This document shows positions 18,793 through 29,750 of a DNA stretch of 64,000 nucleotides, piece after piece. Position 1 is the first letter of the stretch. Each line of letters opens with the position of its first letter. The DNA is taken from contig JADJPD010000003.1 of the NCBI GenBank assembly GCA_016713435.1, positions 1-64,000 on the forward strand. Reading direction: 5' to 3'. Source of the DNA: Gemmatimonadota bacterium. Lineage in GTDB: Bacteria > Gemmatimonadota > Gemmatimonadetes > Gemmatimonadales > GWC2-71-9. Made by a program: the position numbers and the translations under genes. The notes under the pieces are model-generated. The model was not told the DNA's origin and did no database searches. It saw only the letters and a program-made list of their open reading frames with translations.

Positions 18793-21013
18793 CCCGCTCG
18801 GCACCATCCTCACGGCGGGACCCCGGGCCGCGCCCGGCGCGGTGGCCCACGCCATCGCTGGCGCGCTCCTGCCGCACACGGTGGCAGGCCCGGTTCCCGG
18901 ATGGCTCCGGCCCGAGCAGCGGCTGGTGCTGCCCCGCGTGCGAGGCGCTCTCGCCCGCTTTGGGGGCGCCCTCCTCGCCGACCCGGTGGGGAGCGGCAAG
19001 ACCTGGGTGGCGCTCGCCGCGGTGGCCGCCGGGGGTGATCCCGCCGTGGCGGTCGTCCCGGCGGCGCTCCGGGCGCAGTGGCGCGACGCGGCGGCGCGGG
19101 CGGGCGTCCCGCTGGCCCTCACCACCCACGAGGCGGTGAGTCGCGGTCGCCTCCCCGGGGGCGATCCACGGCTGGTGATTGTCGACGAGAGCCACCGCTT
19201 CCGGACGCCCGCCACCCGCCGCTACGCCACGCTGGCCCGCTGGGTGGTGGGCCGCGACGTGCTGCTGCTGAGCGCCACGCCGGTGGTGAACCGCCTCGAC
19301 GACCTGGCCCACCAGCTGCTCCTCGCCGTCCCCGACGACGCGCTGGCGGCCCACGGCGTCCGCTCACTCGCGGCGCTCCTCGCCGCGGGCGACGGCCACC
19401 CCGCGCTCGGCGAGCTGGTGCTCTGCCGCGCCCGGCCCGGCGGGCTGCCGGCGAGCCGGGAGCAGTCGCTCTGCGTCAGCTTCACGCCTGCCGAGACCCG
19501 GCTGCTCGCCGGCCTGGACGCGCTCCGGCTCTCGCGCGACGCCGGCGTGGCGGCCCTGGTGCGGGTGCTCCTGCTGCGCGCCCTCGCCTCGAGCCCGGCG
19601 GCGCTGGCCGGCGCGCTGGCGCGCTACCTGGCCCTGCTGGCCCACGCCCGCGCCGCGCGGGCCGGCGGCCGGCGCGTGAGCCGCGCTGCGCTCCGTCAGG
19701 CATGCGGGGAGGCGCTCGACCAGTACACCCTCTGGGAGCTCCTCCCCGACCCGGCCGGTGGCGACAGCGGCGCCGAGCTGCATGCCGGCGACCACGACCG
19801 CGTGGCCCGCCTGCTGACCCGCGCCCGGCACCTCGCCGCCACCGGCGACCCTCGCGTGGCCGAACTGGCCCGGCTCCTGGCCGACGGCCGTCCCACCCTC
19901 GTCTTCACCGGCAGCCGCGACACCCTCGGCTGGCTGCGCGCGCGGCTTGCCCCGCTCCGCCCGGCGTGGGTCACCGGGCAGGCGGCCGGGATCGGTCACG
20001 CCCGCCTGCCGCGACCGTCGGTGCTCGGCTGGTTCGGCGTCGCGCCGCCGCCGCTGCCGCCGGGGCTCTCCGCCCCCACCGTGCTGCTGGCCACCGACGT
20101 GGCGGCCGAGGGCCTGGACCTGCAGCGCGCCGCGCGGGTGGTGCACTACGACCTGCCCTGGACCAGCATCCGCCTGGAGCAGCGCGAAGGCCGGGCGCGG
20201 CGGCTTGGGCAGGCGGCGGCCGAGGTGGAGGTGATCCGCTTCACGCCGCCGCCGGCGCTCGCGCGGGCGCTGGCCGAGGTGCCGCGCCTGGAGCGCAAGC
20301 GGCGCCTCGCCGGCCGGGTGGGCCTCGGAGACGAGGCCGCCTGGCTCCATCGCTGGCGCGCGGAGCTGGCGGAGTGGCACGCCGGTGCGCCAGGCGTGCC
20401 CGGGCATGCCACGGTGCTGGGGGAGCCGGCCGGCTGGCTGGTGGGTATTGCCTACCACGATGCCGCCGCGCCGGGCGATGCCCCGCACGGGGGCGAGCTG
20501 CTCTGGTTCCCGGCCACCGGCGGCGTGGTGCGCGATCCGGCGCACACCATCCCGCTGCTCCGCCACGTGGCCGGCCTGGTGCCGGTGCGCCCCGGCTTTG
20601 GTCCCGAGCCGCCGTGGGGCGCGGTGCGCGCGCTGGTGCGGGAGCGGCTCCAGCACACCGCCGCCGCGGGCTTCGGGCCACCACTCGGCCTGGAGCAGCG
20701 GCGGGTCCTCCGCGCGCTCCGCCACCTGGCCCTGCGCGCCGCCCGGCGGCGCGACCCGGTCCTGCTTGCCCGGTGCGACGCGGCCCTCGCCCGGCTCGGC
20801 GCCGGGCTCTCCGCCGGCGCGGCCCTGCTCGTGGCCGACGCGGCGCGGGCCGGGGGAGACCTGCTGCTCCACCTGGCGCCGCTCCTCGCCGCACCGGTTC
20901 CACCGCGCGCGCCGCGCTGCCTCGTGCCGCGCATCACGGGGCTGGTGCAGGTCGCTAGCTTCCCGGCATGCCACCGTACCGCGCCATCCTCTTTGATCTC
21001 GACGGGACGCTGA
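18764..21013 (+). CDS. SNF2-type superfamily 2 DNA helicase/translocase
   Basis: About 749 residues. Motif I is ADPVGSGKTWVALAAV, motif II VIVDESHRFR, motif III LLLSATPV, motif V LLATDVAAEGLDLQRA and motif VI QREGRARRLGQ. The DESH box and QxxGRxxRxGQ mark the SNF2/HepA-like branch (compare DrmD of DISARM and ISP-type restriction enzymes). The C-terminal 200 residues are helical and unassigned. There is no Mrr, HNH or PLD nuclease motif. Start inferred as GTG 18764, inside the methyltransferase 3' end; the longer open frame upstream is out-of-frame shadow. Its end overlaps the HAD gene by 46 bases, so the last 15 residues may be spurious. Confidence 0.85.
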   Translation: MAEALRSVHDPLGTILTAGPRAAPGAVAHAIAGALLPHTVAGPVPGWLRPEQRLVLPRVRGALARFGGALLADPVGSGKTWVALAAVAAGGDPAVAVVPAALRAQWRDAAARAGVPLALTTHEAVSRGRLPGGDPRLVIVDESHRFRTPATRRYATLARWVVGRDVLLLSATPVVNRLDDLAHQLLLAVPDDALAAHGVRSLAALLAAGDGHPALGELVLCRARPGGLPASREQSLCVSFTPAETRLLAGLDALRLSRDAGVAALVRVLLLRALASSPAALAGALARYLALLAHARAARAGGRRVSRAALRQACGEALDQYTLWELLPDPAGGDSGAELHAGDHDRVARLLTRARHLAATGDPRVAELARLLADGRPTLVFTGSRDTLGWLRARLAPLRPAWVTGQAAGIGHARLPRPSVLGWFGVAPPPLPPGLSAPTVLLATDVAAEGLDLQRAARVVHYDLPWTSIRLEQREGRARRLGQAAAEVEVIRFTPPPALARALAEVPRLERKRRLAGRVGLGDEAAWLHRWRAELAEWHAGAPGVPGHATVLGEPAGWLVGIAYHDAAAPGDAPHGGELLWFPATGGVVRDPAHTIPLLRHVAGLVPVRPGFGPEPPWGAVRALVRERLQHTAAAGFGPPLGLEQRRVLRALRHLALRAARRRDPVLLARCDAALARLGAGLSAGAALLVADAARAGGDLLLHLAPLLAAPVPPRAPRCLVPRITGLVQVASFPACHRTAPSSLISTGR

Positions 21014-21618
21014 TCGACTCGATCGGCCTCATCCTCGCCAGCTACCATCACACCCTGGCCACCCACGGCCTGCCGCCCGTGAGCGATGCCGAGTGGCTCG
21101 CCGGCGTCGGCACGCCGCTCCGGGTGCAGCTGGCGCGCTTCGCCCCCACCACCGCGCACATGGACGCGCTGGTGCAGACCTACCGCGACTACAACCTCGG
21201 CAACCACGATGCGGTGGTGAAACCGTATCCCGGGGTCCCGGGGCTGGTGCGGAGGATCCGCGCGGCGGGCTACCGCACCGCGGTGGTCACCAGCAAGAAC
21301 GTGGAGGGGACCCGGCGCGGGCTTGCCGTGGCCGGCATCGAGGAGGAGATCGAGGTGATCGTCGCGGCCGACACGGTGACCCACCCCAAGCCGCACCCCG
21401 AGCCGGTGCTGCAGGCCATGGACAAGCTGGGGACAGGCCCGGCCGAGACCCTGTTCATTGGCGACAGCATCCACGACCTCAACAGCGGCCGGGCCGCCGG
21501 GGCGCGGACGGGGGCGGTGCTTTGGGGTCCCTTCGGGCGCGAGGCGCTGGAGGCGGGGACGCCCGACCACTGGCTGCGCACCCCGGCCGATCTGGAAGAC
21601 CTCTTGTTTCCCGATTAA
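20968..21618 (+). CDS. HAD-superfamily phosphatase (PpaX/Gph-like)
   Basis: A 216-residue cytoplasmic phosphatase. Motif I is LFDLDGTLIDS (nucleophile first Asp), motif II VVTSKN (Ser/Thr), motif III the Lys in THPKPHPEPV and motif IV FIGDSIHDLNSG. The helical cap follows motif I (ASYHHTLATHGLPPV). This arrangement fits pyrophosphatase PpaX or phosphoglycolate phosphatase; substrate cannot be decided. It overlaps the helicase stop region and is read in the same direction, but its housekeeping role is probably unrelated. Confidence 0.9.
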   Translation: MPPYRAILFDLDGTLIDSIGLILASYHHTLATHGLPPVSDAEWLAGVGTPLRVQLARFAPTTAHMDALVQTYRDYNLGNHDAVVKPYPGVPGLVRRIRAAGYRTAVVTSKNVEGTRRGLAVAGIEEEIEVIVAADTVTHPKPHPEPVLQAMDKLGTGPAETLFIGDSIHDLNSGRAAGARTGAVLWGPFGREALEAGTPDHWLRTPADLEDLLFPD

Positions 21619-21723
21619 TGAAAGGGCGGTGCCCTCAGCAAGCGCCCCCCTCACCCCCCCTCCCCCCGGCCGTTACATTCCCGCCGTTCGTAACAGCCCC
21701 GTCACGGCCACCCGGGAGTCATC

Positions 21724-22344
21724 GTGGGTCTCCTGCCGCGCGACCAGCGCTTCTTCGACCTGTTCACCACCGTCTCGGAGCGGACCCTCGAGGCCGCCCG
21801 GGCGCTCGAGGAGCTGCTCAAGGCCAACCCGGACCGCCGCGGGCCGATCGTGGACTCGATCAAGCGCCTCGAGCACGAGTGTGACACCCTGACCCACGAG
21901 GTGATCACCCGGCTGGACCGGAGCTTCATCACCCCGCTCGACCGCGAGGACATCCACGCCCTGGCCTCCGGCCTCGACGACGTGATGGACCTGATCGACG
22001 GGCTCTCCCGCCGCACCCAGATGTTCCGCGTCGGCGCCGCGCCCGAGGGCGCCATCCTCATTGCCAACGTGCTGAGCCGCGCCTGCGAGCAGCTGCTGAC
22101 CGGCGTCCGCAACCTCTCCAAGCCCGGCAGCCCCGGCGTGCTCGAGGCCTGCATCGCGGTGAAGCGCATGGAGGAGGAGGGCGACTCGGTGTACCACGAG
22201 TGGATGGGCAAGCTCTTCGCCGCGCCGCCCGACCCGGTGGAGCTCATCAAGTGGAAGGAGCTCTACGACACGCTGGAGAAGACCCTGGACTACTGCGAGG
22301 ACGCCGCGAACGTGCTCGAGTCCATCTCGATCAAGCACGGCTGA
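21724..22344 (+). CDS. PhoU-like DUF47 protein
   Basis: 206 residues, all helical: RDQRFFDLFTTVSERTLEAARALEELL, DSIKRLEHECDTLTHEVITRLDRSFITPLDREDIHALASGLDDVMDLIDG (split by the conserved E/D-rich metal-binding repeats) and KRMEEEGDSVYHEWMGKLF. DUF47 proteins sit beside PiT transporters and are thought to regulate them, like PhoU with Pst. The start is GTG 21724. It is followed after 3 bases by the PiT gene, forming a two-gene phosphate operon. A TACATTCC element at 21674-21681 is a weak promoter candidate. Confidence 0.92.
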   Translation: MGLLPRDQRFFDLFTTVSERTLEAARALEELLKANPDRRGPIVDSIKRLEHECDTLTHEVITRLDRSFITPLDREDIHALASGLDDVMDLIDGLSRRTQMFRVGAAPEGAILIANVLSRACEQLLTGVRNLSKPGSPGVLEACIAVKRMEEEGDSVYHEWMGKLFAAPPDPVELIKWKELYDTLEKTLDYCEDAANVLESISIKHG

Positions 22345-22347
22345 GCG

Positions 22348-23376
22348 ATGGACAGCGCCGTCGTCTACGTCCTGGTCATCATCGCGGTCGCGCTGGCGTT
22401 CGACTTCATCAACGGCTTCCACGACAGCGCCAACTCGATCGCCACCGTGGTGGCCACCCGGGTGCTCACCCCGGGCTGGGCGGTGCTCTGGGCCGCCTTC
22501 TTCAACTTCGTCGCCGCCTTCGTGGTCGGCACCGCCGTTGCCAAGACCATCTCCAAGGGCCTCATCGACCCGGCGGCGGTGGACGCCAACGTCATCCTCG
22601 CCGGCCTGCTCGGCGCCATCGCCTGGAACCTGCTCACCTGGTGGCTCGGCCTGCCGAGCAGCTCGTCGCACGCCCTGATCGGGGGGTACGGCGGGGCGGC
22701 GGTGGCCAAGGGGGGGTTCGGGACGCTGATCCTCTCGGGCTGGGTGAAGCCCGTCAGCTTCATCTTCATCTCGCCCATCATCGGCGTGATCCTCGGCCTG
22801 ACGCTGAGCGCCGCGCTCTCCTGGGCGCTGCAGAACCAGGCGCGCGCGCCCATGGAGCGGCTGTTCCGCCGGCTCCAGCTCGTCTCCTCCGCGCTCTTCT
22901 CGCTGAGCCACGGCGCCAACGACGCCCAGAAGACCATGGGCATCATCGTGGGCCTGCTGGTGGCCACGCAGGCGCACTTCGCCGGCGCGACCGGCTGGAT
23001 GAGCCACCTCTACCTGCAGAACGCCGACCACGTCCCCTTCTGGATCGAGCTCAGCGCCTACACCGCCATCGGCTTCGGCACGGCGCTCGGCGGCTGGCGC
23101 ATCGTCAAGACCATGGGGTCCAAGATCACCCGGCTGCAGCCCTTCGGCGGCTTCTGCGCCGAGACCTCGGGCGGCCTCACCATCCTCATGGCCAGCGCGT
23201 GGGGCATCCCGGTGAGCACCACCCACACCATCACCGGCGCCATCGTGGGTGTCGGTGCCAGCCACCGGGTGTCGGCGGTGCGCTGGGGCGTGGCGGGACG
23301 GATCACCTGGGCGTGGGTGCTCACGATTCCCATGAGCGCGGCCATCGCCGCGCTGAGCTACCTGCTGCTGCGCTGA
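22348..23376 (+). CDS. pit: Inorganic phosphate transporter, PiT family
   Basis: 342 residues with about ten membrane helices. It carries the duplicated PiT signature: first copy DFINGFHDSANSIATVVATRVLTP, second copy LSHGANDAQKTMGIIVGLL. PSSSSHALIGGYGGAAVAKGG and PVSTTHTITGAIVGVGAS are the paired re-entrant segments. It imports phosphate with H+ or Na+ (metal-phosphate complexes in the family). It is co-transcribed with the DUF47 gene immediately upstream. Confidence 0.95.
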   Translation: MDSAVVYVLVIIAVALAFDFINGFHDSANSIATVVATRVLTPGWAVLWAAFFNFVAAFVVGTAVAKTISKGLIDPAAVDANVILAGLLGAIAWNLLTWWLGLPSSSSHALIGGYGGAAVAKGGFGTLILSGWVKPVSFIFISPIIGVILGLTLSAALSWALQNQARAPMERLFRRLQLVSSALFSLSHGANDAQKTMGIIVGLLVATQAHFAGATGWMSHLYLQNADHVPFWIELSAYTAIGFGTALGGWRIVKTMGSKITRLQPFGGFCAETSGGLTILMASAWGIPVSTTHTITGAIVGVGASHRVSAVRWGVAGRITWAWVLTIPMSAAIAALSYLLLR

Positions 23377-23390
23377 GCTCCCACGGGGAG

Positions 23391-23419
23391 TTGACCGGGG
23401 CTGGGGACTCCCGTAGGCT
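23391..23419 (+). promoter_or_regulatory. Promoter candidate for the M20 peptidase gene
   Basis: TTGACC (23391-23396), 17 bases, TAGGCT (23414-23419), ending 28 bases before the ATG at 23448. It follows the PiT stop, giving the peptidase its own promoter. Confidence 0.5.
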
Positions 23420-23447
23420 CGGGCATCTCCAGCCCCGGTTCACGTTG

Positions 23448-24683
23448 ATGCTCCGTCGCCTCCTCCCGATCCTCCTCGCGGCCCCGCTCGCGGCGCAGGC
23501 CCCCCTGCCCGCCCCCATCCAGTCCGCCCTGCAGCAGCTCGAGCGGGACAACGGCTGGCTCCTCGAGCGGCAGGTGGCGCTGTGCGAGATCCCGGCGCCG
23601 AGCTTCCAGGAGGGGCCGCGCGGGCGGGCGTTCGCGGCGGAGCTCGCGGCGCTCGGGCTCACGGCGCGGGTGGATGCCGTGGGCAACGTCATCGCGGAGC
23701 GGCGCGGCCGGGGCGACGGCGCCACCGTGGTGCTGGCGGCCCACCTCGACACCGTGTTCCCCGAGGGCACCGACGTCCGGGTCCGCCGCGAGGGCAGCAC
23801 CTTCCACGGGCCCGGCATCGCCGACGACTGCCGCGGCCTCGCCATCCTGCTCGCGGTGGCGCGCGCCCTCCAGCAGGCGCGGGTGGAGACCGAGGGCCGC
23901 ATCGTCTTCGTGGCCACCGTGGGCGAGGAAGGGCTCGGCAACCTGCGCGGCGTGCGGCACCTGTTCGACCGGGAGCTGACGGGACGGGTGGACGCGTTCA
24001 TCACGGTGGACGTGTCGCAGTTCCAGGTGGTGCGGCAGGCGCCGGGGAGCCATCGCTACGCGGTGACCTTCCGCGGCCCGGGCGGGCACAGCTTCCAGCA
24101 GTTCGGCATGCCGAACCCCATCCACGCCGCCGGCCGCGCCCTGGCGCGCATCGCCGACTTCCAGGTGCCGGCCACGCCGAAGACCACCTTCAACGTGGGC
24201 ACCATCGTGGGCGGGCGCTCGGTGAACGCCATTCCCGACAGCGCCGCGTTCACGGTGGAGTGGCGCTCCGAGTCGCCGGCGGCGCTGGCCGCGCTCGACG
24301 CGCAGCTCGCCGCCGTGCTCGACTCGGCCGTGGCGGCGGAGCGCGCCCGCTGGCCCGCCTCCACGGCGCCGCTCACCGTCACGGTCGACACGCTGGGCAT
24401 CCGCCCCGCCGGCGCCACCAGCGACACCAGCCGCCTGGTGCGCACCGCGCTCGCCACCGCCCGGCGGCTCGGCGCCGAGCCGGCCTTTGGCCTCGCCAGC
24501 ACGGACGCCAACCTGCCGATGAGCCGCGGCATCCCGGCCATCGCCATCGGGCATGGCGGCGGGGCGACGGGCACGCATTCGCTGGGGGAGACGTACACGG
24601 AGGGGCCCACGTCGTTCCGGGGGCCCCAGTGGGCGCTGCTGCTGGTGACGGAGCTGGCGGGCGTGGCGGGGGCGCGCCCGTGA
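23448..24683 (+). CDS. Secreted M20-family metallopeptidase
   Basis: 411 residues with an N-terminal signal peptide (LLPILLAAPLAAQA). The dizinc site follows the M20 order: AAHLDTVFPEG (His, Asp), GPGIADDCRGLA (bridging Asp), TVGEEGLGNLRG (catalytic and metal Glu), the dimerisation domain GPGGHSFQQFGMPNPIHA, and the last His in IGHGGGATGTHS. It resembles carboxypeptidase/tripeptidase-type members (peptidase T-like or CPG2). Probably periplasmic and digests peptides. It has its own promoter candidate upstream. Confidence 0.9.
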   Translation: MLRRLLPILLAAPLAAQAPLPAPIQSALQQLERDNGWLLERQVALCEIPAPSFQEGPRGRAFAAELAALGLTARVDAVGNVIAERRGRGDGATVVLAAHLDTVFPEGTDVRVRREGSTFHGPGIADDCRGLAILLAVARALQQARVETEGRIVFVATVGEEGLGNLRGVRHLFDRELTGRVDAFITVDVSQFQVVRQAPGSHRYAVTFRGPGGHSFQQFGMPNPIHAAGRALARIADFQVPATPKTTFNVGTIVGGRSVNAIPDSAAFTVEWRSESPAALAALDAQLAAVLDSAVAAERARWPASTAPLTVTVDTLGIRPAGATSDTSRLVRTALATARRLGAEPAFGLASTDANLPMSRGIPAIAIGHGGGATGTHSLGETYTEGPTSFRGPQWALLLVTELAGVAGARP

Positions 24684-24690
24684 GGCGGGG

Positions 24691-25839
24691 CTAGGCGGCG
24701 GCGATCCCGAGCGGCAGCTCGGCGGCGCCGGCGTACTGCGCCAGCAGCCCGTCGAAGATGGCGTCCCACCCCCGCGCCTCCGCGGTGCGGCGGCCGCCCG
24801 CGGCCAGGCGGGCGCGGAGCCCCGGGTCCCCGAGCAGCCGGGCGAGGGCCTCGCCGAGGCCGGCGGTGTCGTGCGGGGCGGCGAGCCAGGCATTCCCGTC
24901 GTGCTCGGCGAACTCCATCACGCCCCCCGCCCGCACCCCGAGGGACGGCACCCCCGACGCCATGGCCTCGAGCAGCGAGTTGCCGAACGTCTCGGTGGGT
25001 GAGGGGAAGGCGAAGAGGTCGGCGCTGGCGTAGGCCTCCGCCAGCTCCACGCCCGTGCGGAGGCCGGCCAGGTGCACGCCCGGGAGCGCCTGCTGCCGGA
25101 TCTGCTCCTCGAGCGGGCCCTGCCCCACCAGCACCAGCTGCGCCCCGCGGCGGCGGGCGCCCAGGCGGCCCCACGCGGCGAGCAGGCGGTCGAGGTCCTT
25201 CTCGCGCGCCAGGCGGCCCACGTAGGTCACCAGCAGGTCGTCGGGGCCCACGCCGAACCGGGCGCGCCACGCCGCGCTGCGGCGCGCCGGCGCGAAGAGC
25301 CCGGTGTCCACGCCCCGCGTCCAGATCCCCGTGTGGTGCACCCCGCGCGCGTGCAGGTGCCGCTCGTACACCCGGGAGGGCGCCAGGACCCGCTCGGCGT
25401 GGCCGTAGAGCCAGCGCAGGTACACCCAGCCCACCTGGGTCACGAAGGCCACGCCATAGCGGCGCGCGTACTTCTCGTAGTCGGTGTGCGCGGAGGCGAT
25501 GATCGGCAGGCCGAGCCGGGCGGCGGCCTTGGTGCCCACCAGCCCCATGGCGAACTCCGTGGCCACGTGCACCACGTCGGGCTGGAAGCGGGCCAGGTCG
25601 TCCTCGATGTCCCGCTGGCGCGGGAAGGCCCACTGCACGTCGGGATAGAGGAAAAGCGGGACGCTCGGGCTGCGGTGCACCTCGGGCCGGTCGGGCTGGC
25701 CCGCGGGGAGCGGGTAGCTCGCGGTGTACACGCGCACCGCGTGGCCCCGCGCCGCCAGCGACTCTGTCAGGCGCTGGAGCGTGACGCCGACCCCGCTGAC
25801 CATGGGCCAGTAGACCTCGGAGAAGAGCGCGATCCGCAT
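24691..25839 (-). CDS. GT4-family glycosyltransferase (MgtA/PimB-like)
   Basis: 382 residues, GT-B fold. N-terminal MRIALFSEVYWPMVSGVGVTLQRL (split), SAHTDYEKYARRYG, VLAPSRVYERHL, then the nucleotide-sugar half VTYVGRLAREKDLDRLLAA and the EX7E region SPTETFGNSLLEAMASGVP. The pattern matches GDP-mannose-dependent alpha-mannosyltransferases of glycolipid synthesis in actinobacteria and relatives. ATG 25837-25839 is chosen because MRIALFSE is the family start; 12 upstream codons are dropped. It converges on the M20 peptidase gene. Confidence 0.9.
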   Translation of the reverse strand: MRIALFSEVYWPMVSGVGVTLQRLTESLAARGHAVRVYTASYPLPAGQPDRPEVHRSPSVPLFLYPDVQWAFPRQRDIEDDLARFQPDVVHVATEFAMGLVGTKAAARLGLPIIASAHTDYEKYARRYGVAFVTQVGWVYLRWLYGHAERVLAPSRVYERHLHARGVHHTGIWTRGVDTGLFAPARRSAAWRARFGVGPDDLLVTYVGRLAREKDLDRLLAAWGRLGARRRGAQLVLVGQGPLEEQIRQQALPGVHLAGLRTGVELAEAYASADLFAFPSPTETFGNSLLEAMASGVPSLGVRAGGVMEFAEHDGNAWLAAPHDTAGLGEALARLLGDPGLRARLAAGGRRTAEARGWDAIFDGLLAQYAGAAELPLGIAAA

Positions 25840-25891
25840 GGGGCGGAGAGTAAGGCGTCCCGGCGGGTGGAACAAGAGCCGGGGCGTCCCG

Positions 25892-26743
25892 TTACTCCCC
25901 TACGACTTCCGAGATACCGGCGAAGTCGTAGCCGTGACGTCCCGTCGCCGCCAGCCGGTCGAGCCGCCCGGCCACCAGGTCCGCGATCGGCATCGCGAGG
26001 CCCGCCGCCCGCGCGGCCTCGAGCACCAGGCCGAAGTCCTTCCGCGCCAGCGGCACCGCGAAGCCCGCCGGCGTGAACTTCCGCTCCACGATGCGCGGCC
26101 CGTACCCCTGCACCACGCGCGAGCCGAACAGCGTCTCGCTGAACATCGCCAGCAGCGCCCGGGGGTCCACCCCGCCCCGCTCCCCGAGCGCGAGCGCCTC
26201 CGCCAGCGCCTCGATGGTGGCGCCGAGCAGGAAATTCCCCGCCAGCTTCACCTGCGCGGCCTGCGCCGCCGTGGGGTAGCGGTACGTCCCCTGGCCCAGC
26301 GCGGTGAACAGCGGCGCGCACTGCTCGAGCAGCGCCGCCGGCCCGCCGGCCACGATCCAGAGCTTCCCCGCCGCCGCGGCATCCGGCCGCCCGAACACCG
26401 GGGCGGCCACGAACCCCTGCCCCGCCTCCGCGTGCTGCGCCGCCAGCCGCCCCACCAGCGCGGGCGACACCGTGCTCATGCTCACGTGCACCGCCCCCGG
26501 CCCCATCACGCCGCGGCACTCGGCGGCCAGCGGCTCGAGCGCCGCGTCGTCCGCCACCATGGTGAGCACGAATGCCGCGCCCCGCACCGCATCCGCCGGC
26601 GTGGGCGACTGGAACGCCCCCGCGATGCCGCGCGCCTTGGCCTTGGTGCGGTTCCACACCCGCACCGGGAAGCCCGCGTTCACCAGGTTCTGCGCCATCG
26701 GCGCGCCCATCGCGCCGAGCCCGAGGAAGGCCACCGTCGTCAT
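25892..26743 (-). CDS. NAD(P)-dependent beta-hydroxyacid dehydrogenase
   Basis: 283 residues. Rossmann start VAFLGLGAMGAPMAQNLVNAG, RVWNRT, the substrate motif as HVSMSTVSPALVGRLA, then VAAPVFGRPDAAAAGKLWIVAGG, and the catalytic Lys in QVKLAGNFLLGATIEALAEA. This places it in the 3-hydroxyisobutyrate/tartronate semialdehyde/glyoxylate reductase family; the exact substrate is open (glyoxylate/succinic semialdehyde reductases look alike). The ATG overlaps the MFS stop (ATGA), so the two are one operon. Confidence 0.9.
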   Translation of the reverse strand: MTTVAFLGLGAMGAPMAQNLVNAGFPVRVWNRTKAKARGIAGAFQSPTPADAVRGAAFVLTMVADDAALEPLAAECRGVMGPGAVHVSMSTVSPALVGRLAAQHAEAGQGFVAAPVFGRPDAAAAGKLWIVAGGPAALLEQCAPLFTALGQGTYRYPTAAQAAQVKLAGNFLLGATIEALAEALALGERGGVDPRALLAMFSETLFGSRVVQGYGPRIVERKFTPAGFAVPLARKDFGLVLEAARAAGLAMPIADLVAGRLDRLAATGRHGYDFAGISEVVGE

Positions 26744-27975
26744 GCCACGCGCTCCAGTTTCCTGAGGTCCGGGATCCGCCACGCGATCAGCGCCACCACC
26801 ACGATCGGCACCACGCCACCCGCCACCACCGCGGTGATGGGCCCGAGGAGCCGGGCCGCCACCCCCGACTCGAACGCGCCGATCTCATTGGACGAGCCGA
26901 TGAACACCGCATTCACCGCCGCCACCCGCCCGAGCAGGTGCCGCGGCGTGAGCGTCTGCAGCAGCGTGGACCGGAGCACCACCGAGACGTTGTCGAACAT
27001 CCCCGACAGCGCCAGCAGCCCCACCGAGAGCAGGAAGCTCCGCGACAGCCCGAAGCCGCTGATGCACAGCCCGTACAGCGCCACCGAGCAGAGCAGCCAG
27101 GCGCCCTGGCGCCCCTGCAGGGGCTTGTGCGACAGGTACACCGACATCAGCACCGACCCCGCCGCCGGCGCCGCCCGCAGGATGCCGAGCCCCGTGGCCC
27201 CCACGTGCAGGATCTCCGTGGCGAAGATCGGCAGCAGCGCCTCGGCGCCCGCGAAGAGCACCGAGAAGAGGTCCAGCGACAGCGCGCCCAGCAGCACCGG
27301 CTGCGTGCGCATGAAGCGCACCCCCGCCAGCAGCTCGGCCACCCCTCCCTCGCCGGGCGCGTTGGCAGCGGCCGGCCGGGCCGCCACGCGGAACAGCGCC
27401 AGCCACGCCCCGAGCAGCAGCACCGTGGCCGTGGCGTAGGCCGCGGTGACGCCCGCAAAGCCCAGGATCAGCCCGCCCGCCGCCGGCCCCGCCACGGCCG
27501 CGAACTGCCAGGTGCTGCTGCGCCAGGTGATGGAGTTGATGTACAGCTCGCGCGGCACCAGGTCGGCGGCGAGCGCCGTGCGCGTGGGCTGGAGGTAGCT
27601 CCGCGCGATGCCGCTCACGAAGATGGTGACGTACACCACCCACGCCGTGTCATGCGTCACCCGCCCCGTGACCGTGAGCCAGGTGAGCATGGCGTAGCAG
27701 CCCGTCAGCACCAGCATCGCCGCCAGGCAGAGCCGCCGGCGGTCCACCCGGTCGGCCAGGTGGCCGGCGGGGAGCGCGAAGCTGATGAACGGGATGGCCT
27801 CCGCCAGCCCCACGAGGCCGAGCGCCAGCGGGTCCCGCGTCACGGCGTACAGCTGCCAGCCCACCACCACCGCCACGATCATCGTGGCGAAGGTCTGGGT
27901 GAGCAGGAACAGGATGAACCGACGGAAGTCGGGGATGCGGAGCGCGGCGTAGGGGTCGTGGGCGGGCGCGGTCAT
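26740..27975 (-). CDS. Major facilitator superfamily exporter (EntS-like)
   Basis: 411 residues and about twelve membrane helices. It starts YAALRIPDFRRFILFLLTQTFATMI, with the loop 2-3 motif GHLADRVDRRRL and the central loop RPAAANAPGEGGVAELLAGVRFMRTQP, as in the enterobactin exporter/MFS-3 type group. The substrate is unknown. It is the first gene of a two-gene operon with the downstream dehydrogenase, divergent from malate synthase. Confidence 0.88.
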   Translation of the reverse strand: MTAPAHDPYAALRIPDFRRFILFLLTQTFATMIVAVVVGWQLYAVTRDPLALGLVGLAEAIPFISFALPAGHLADRVDRRRLCLAAMLVLTGCYAMLTWLTVTGRVTHDTAWVVYVTIFVSGIARSYLQPTRTALAADLVPRELYINSITWRSSTWQFAAVAGPAAGGLILGFAGVTAAYATATVLLLGAWLALFRVAARPAAANAPGEGGVAELLAGVRFMRTQPVLLGALSLDLFSVLFAGAEALLPIFATEILHVGATGLGILRAAPAAGSVLMSVYLSHKPLQGRQGAWLLCSVALYGLCISGFGLSRSFLLSVGLLALSGMFDNVSVVLRSTLLQTLTPRHLLGRVAAVNAVFIGSSNEIGAFESGVAARLLGPITAVVAGGVVPIVVVALIAWRIPDLRKLERVA

Positions 27976-28075
27976 CCGGGTCGGGGAACCCCTTGGCTGG
28001 GGGCAGGCACGTTATCTTGGCGGGAAGCGGCCGTCTCCCGGTCGCCGGAAGGTAATGCCTTCACCCCGGGTCCCC

Positions 28076-29657
<1,582 letters not shown>

Positions 29658-29750
29658 CGCCCCCCCGCCCAAGCGACCCGGCCCGCGCGCGCCACGAACG
29701 GGGGCGCGCGACCCGCAGGGCCGCGCGCTTCTGTTTCCATTCATCCGCAG

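Noticed and set aside
26572..28075. A single 1211-codon plus-strand protein ending in malate synthase
   Set aside because: The first 500 codons are antisense to the dehydrogenase and MFS exporter genes and have His/Arg-rich shadow composition. Malate synthase homology begins only at about 28095.
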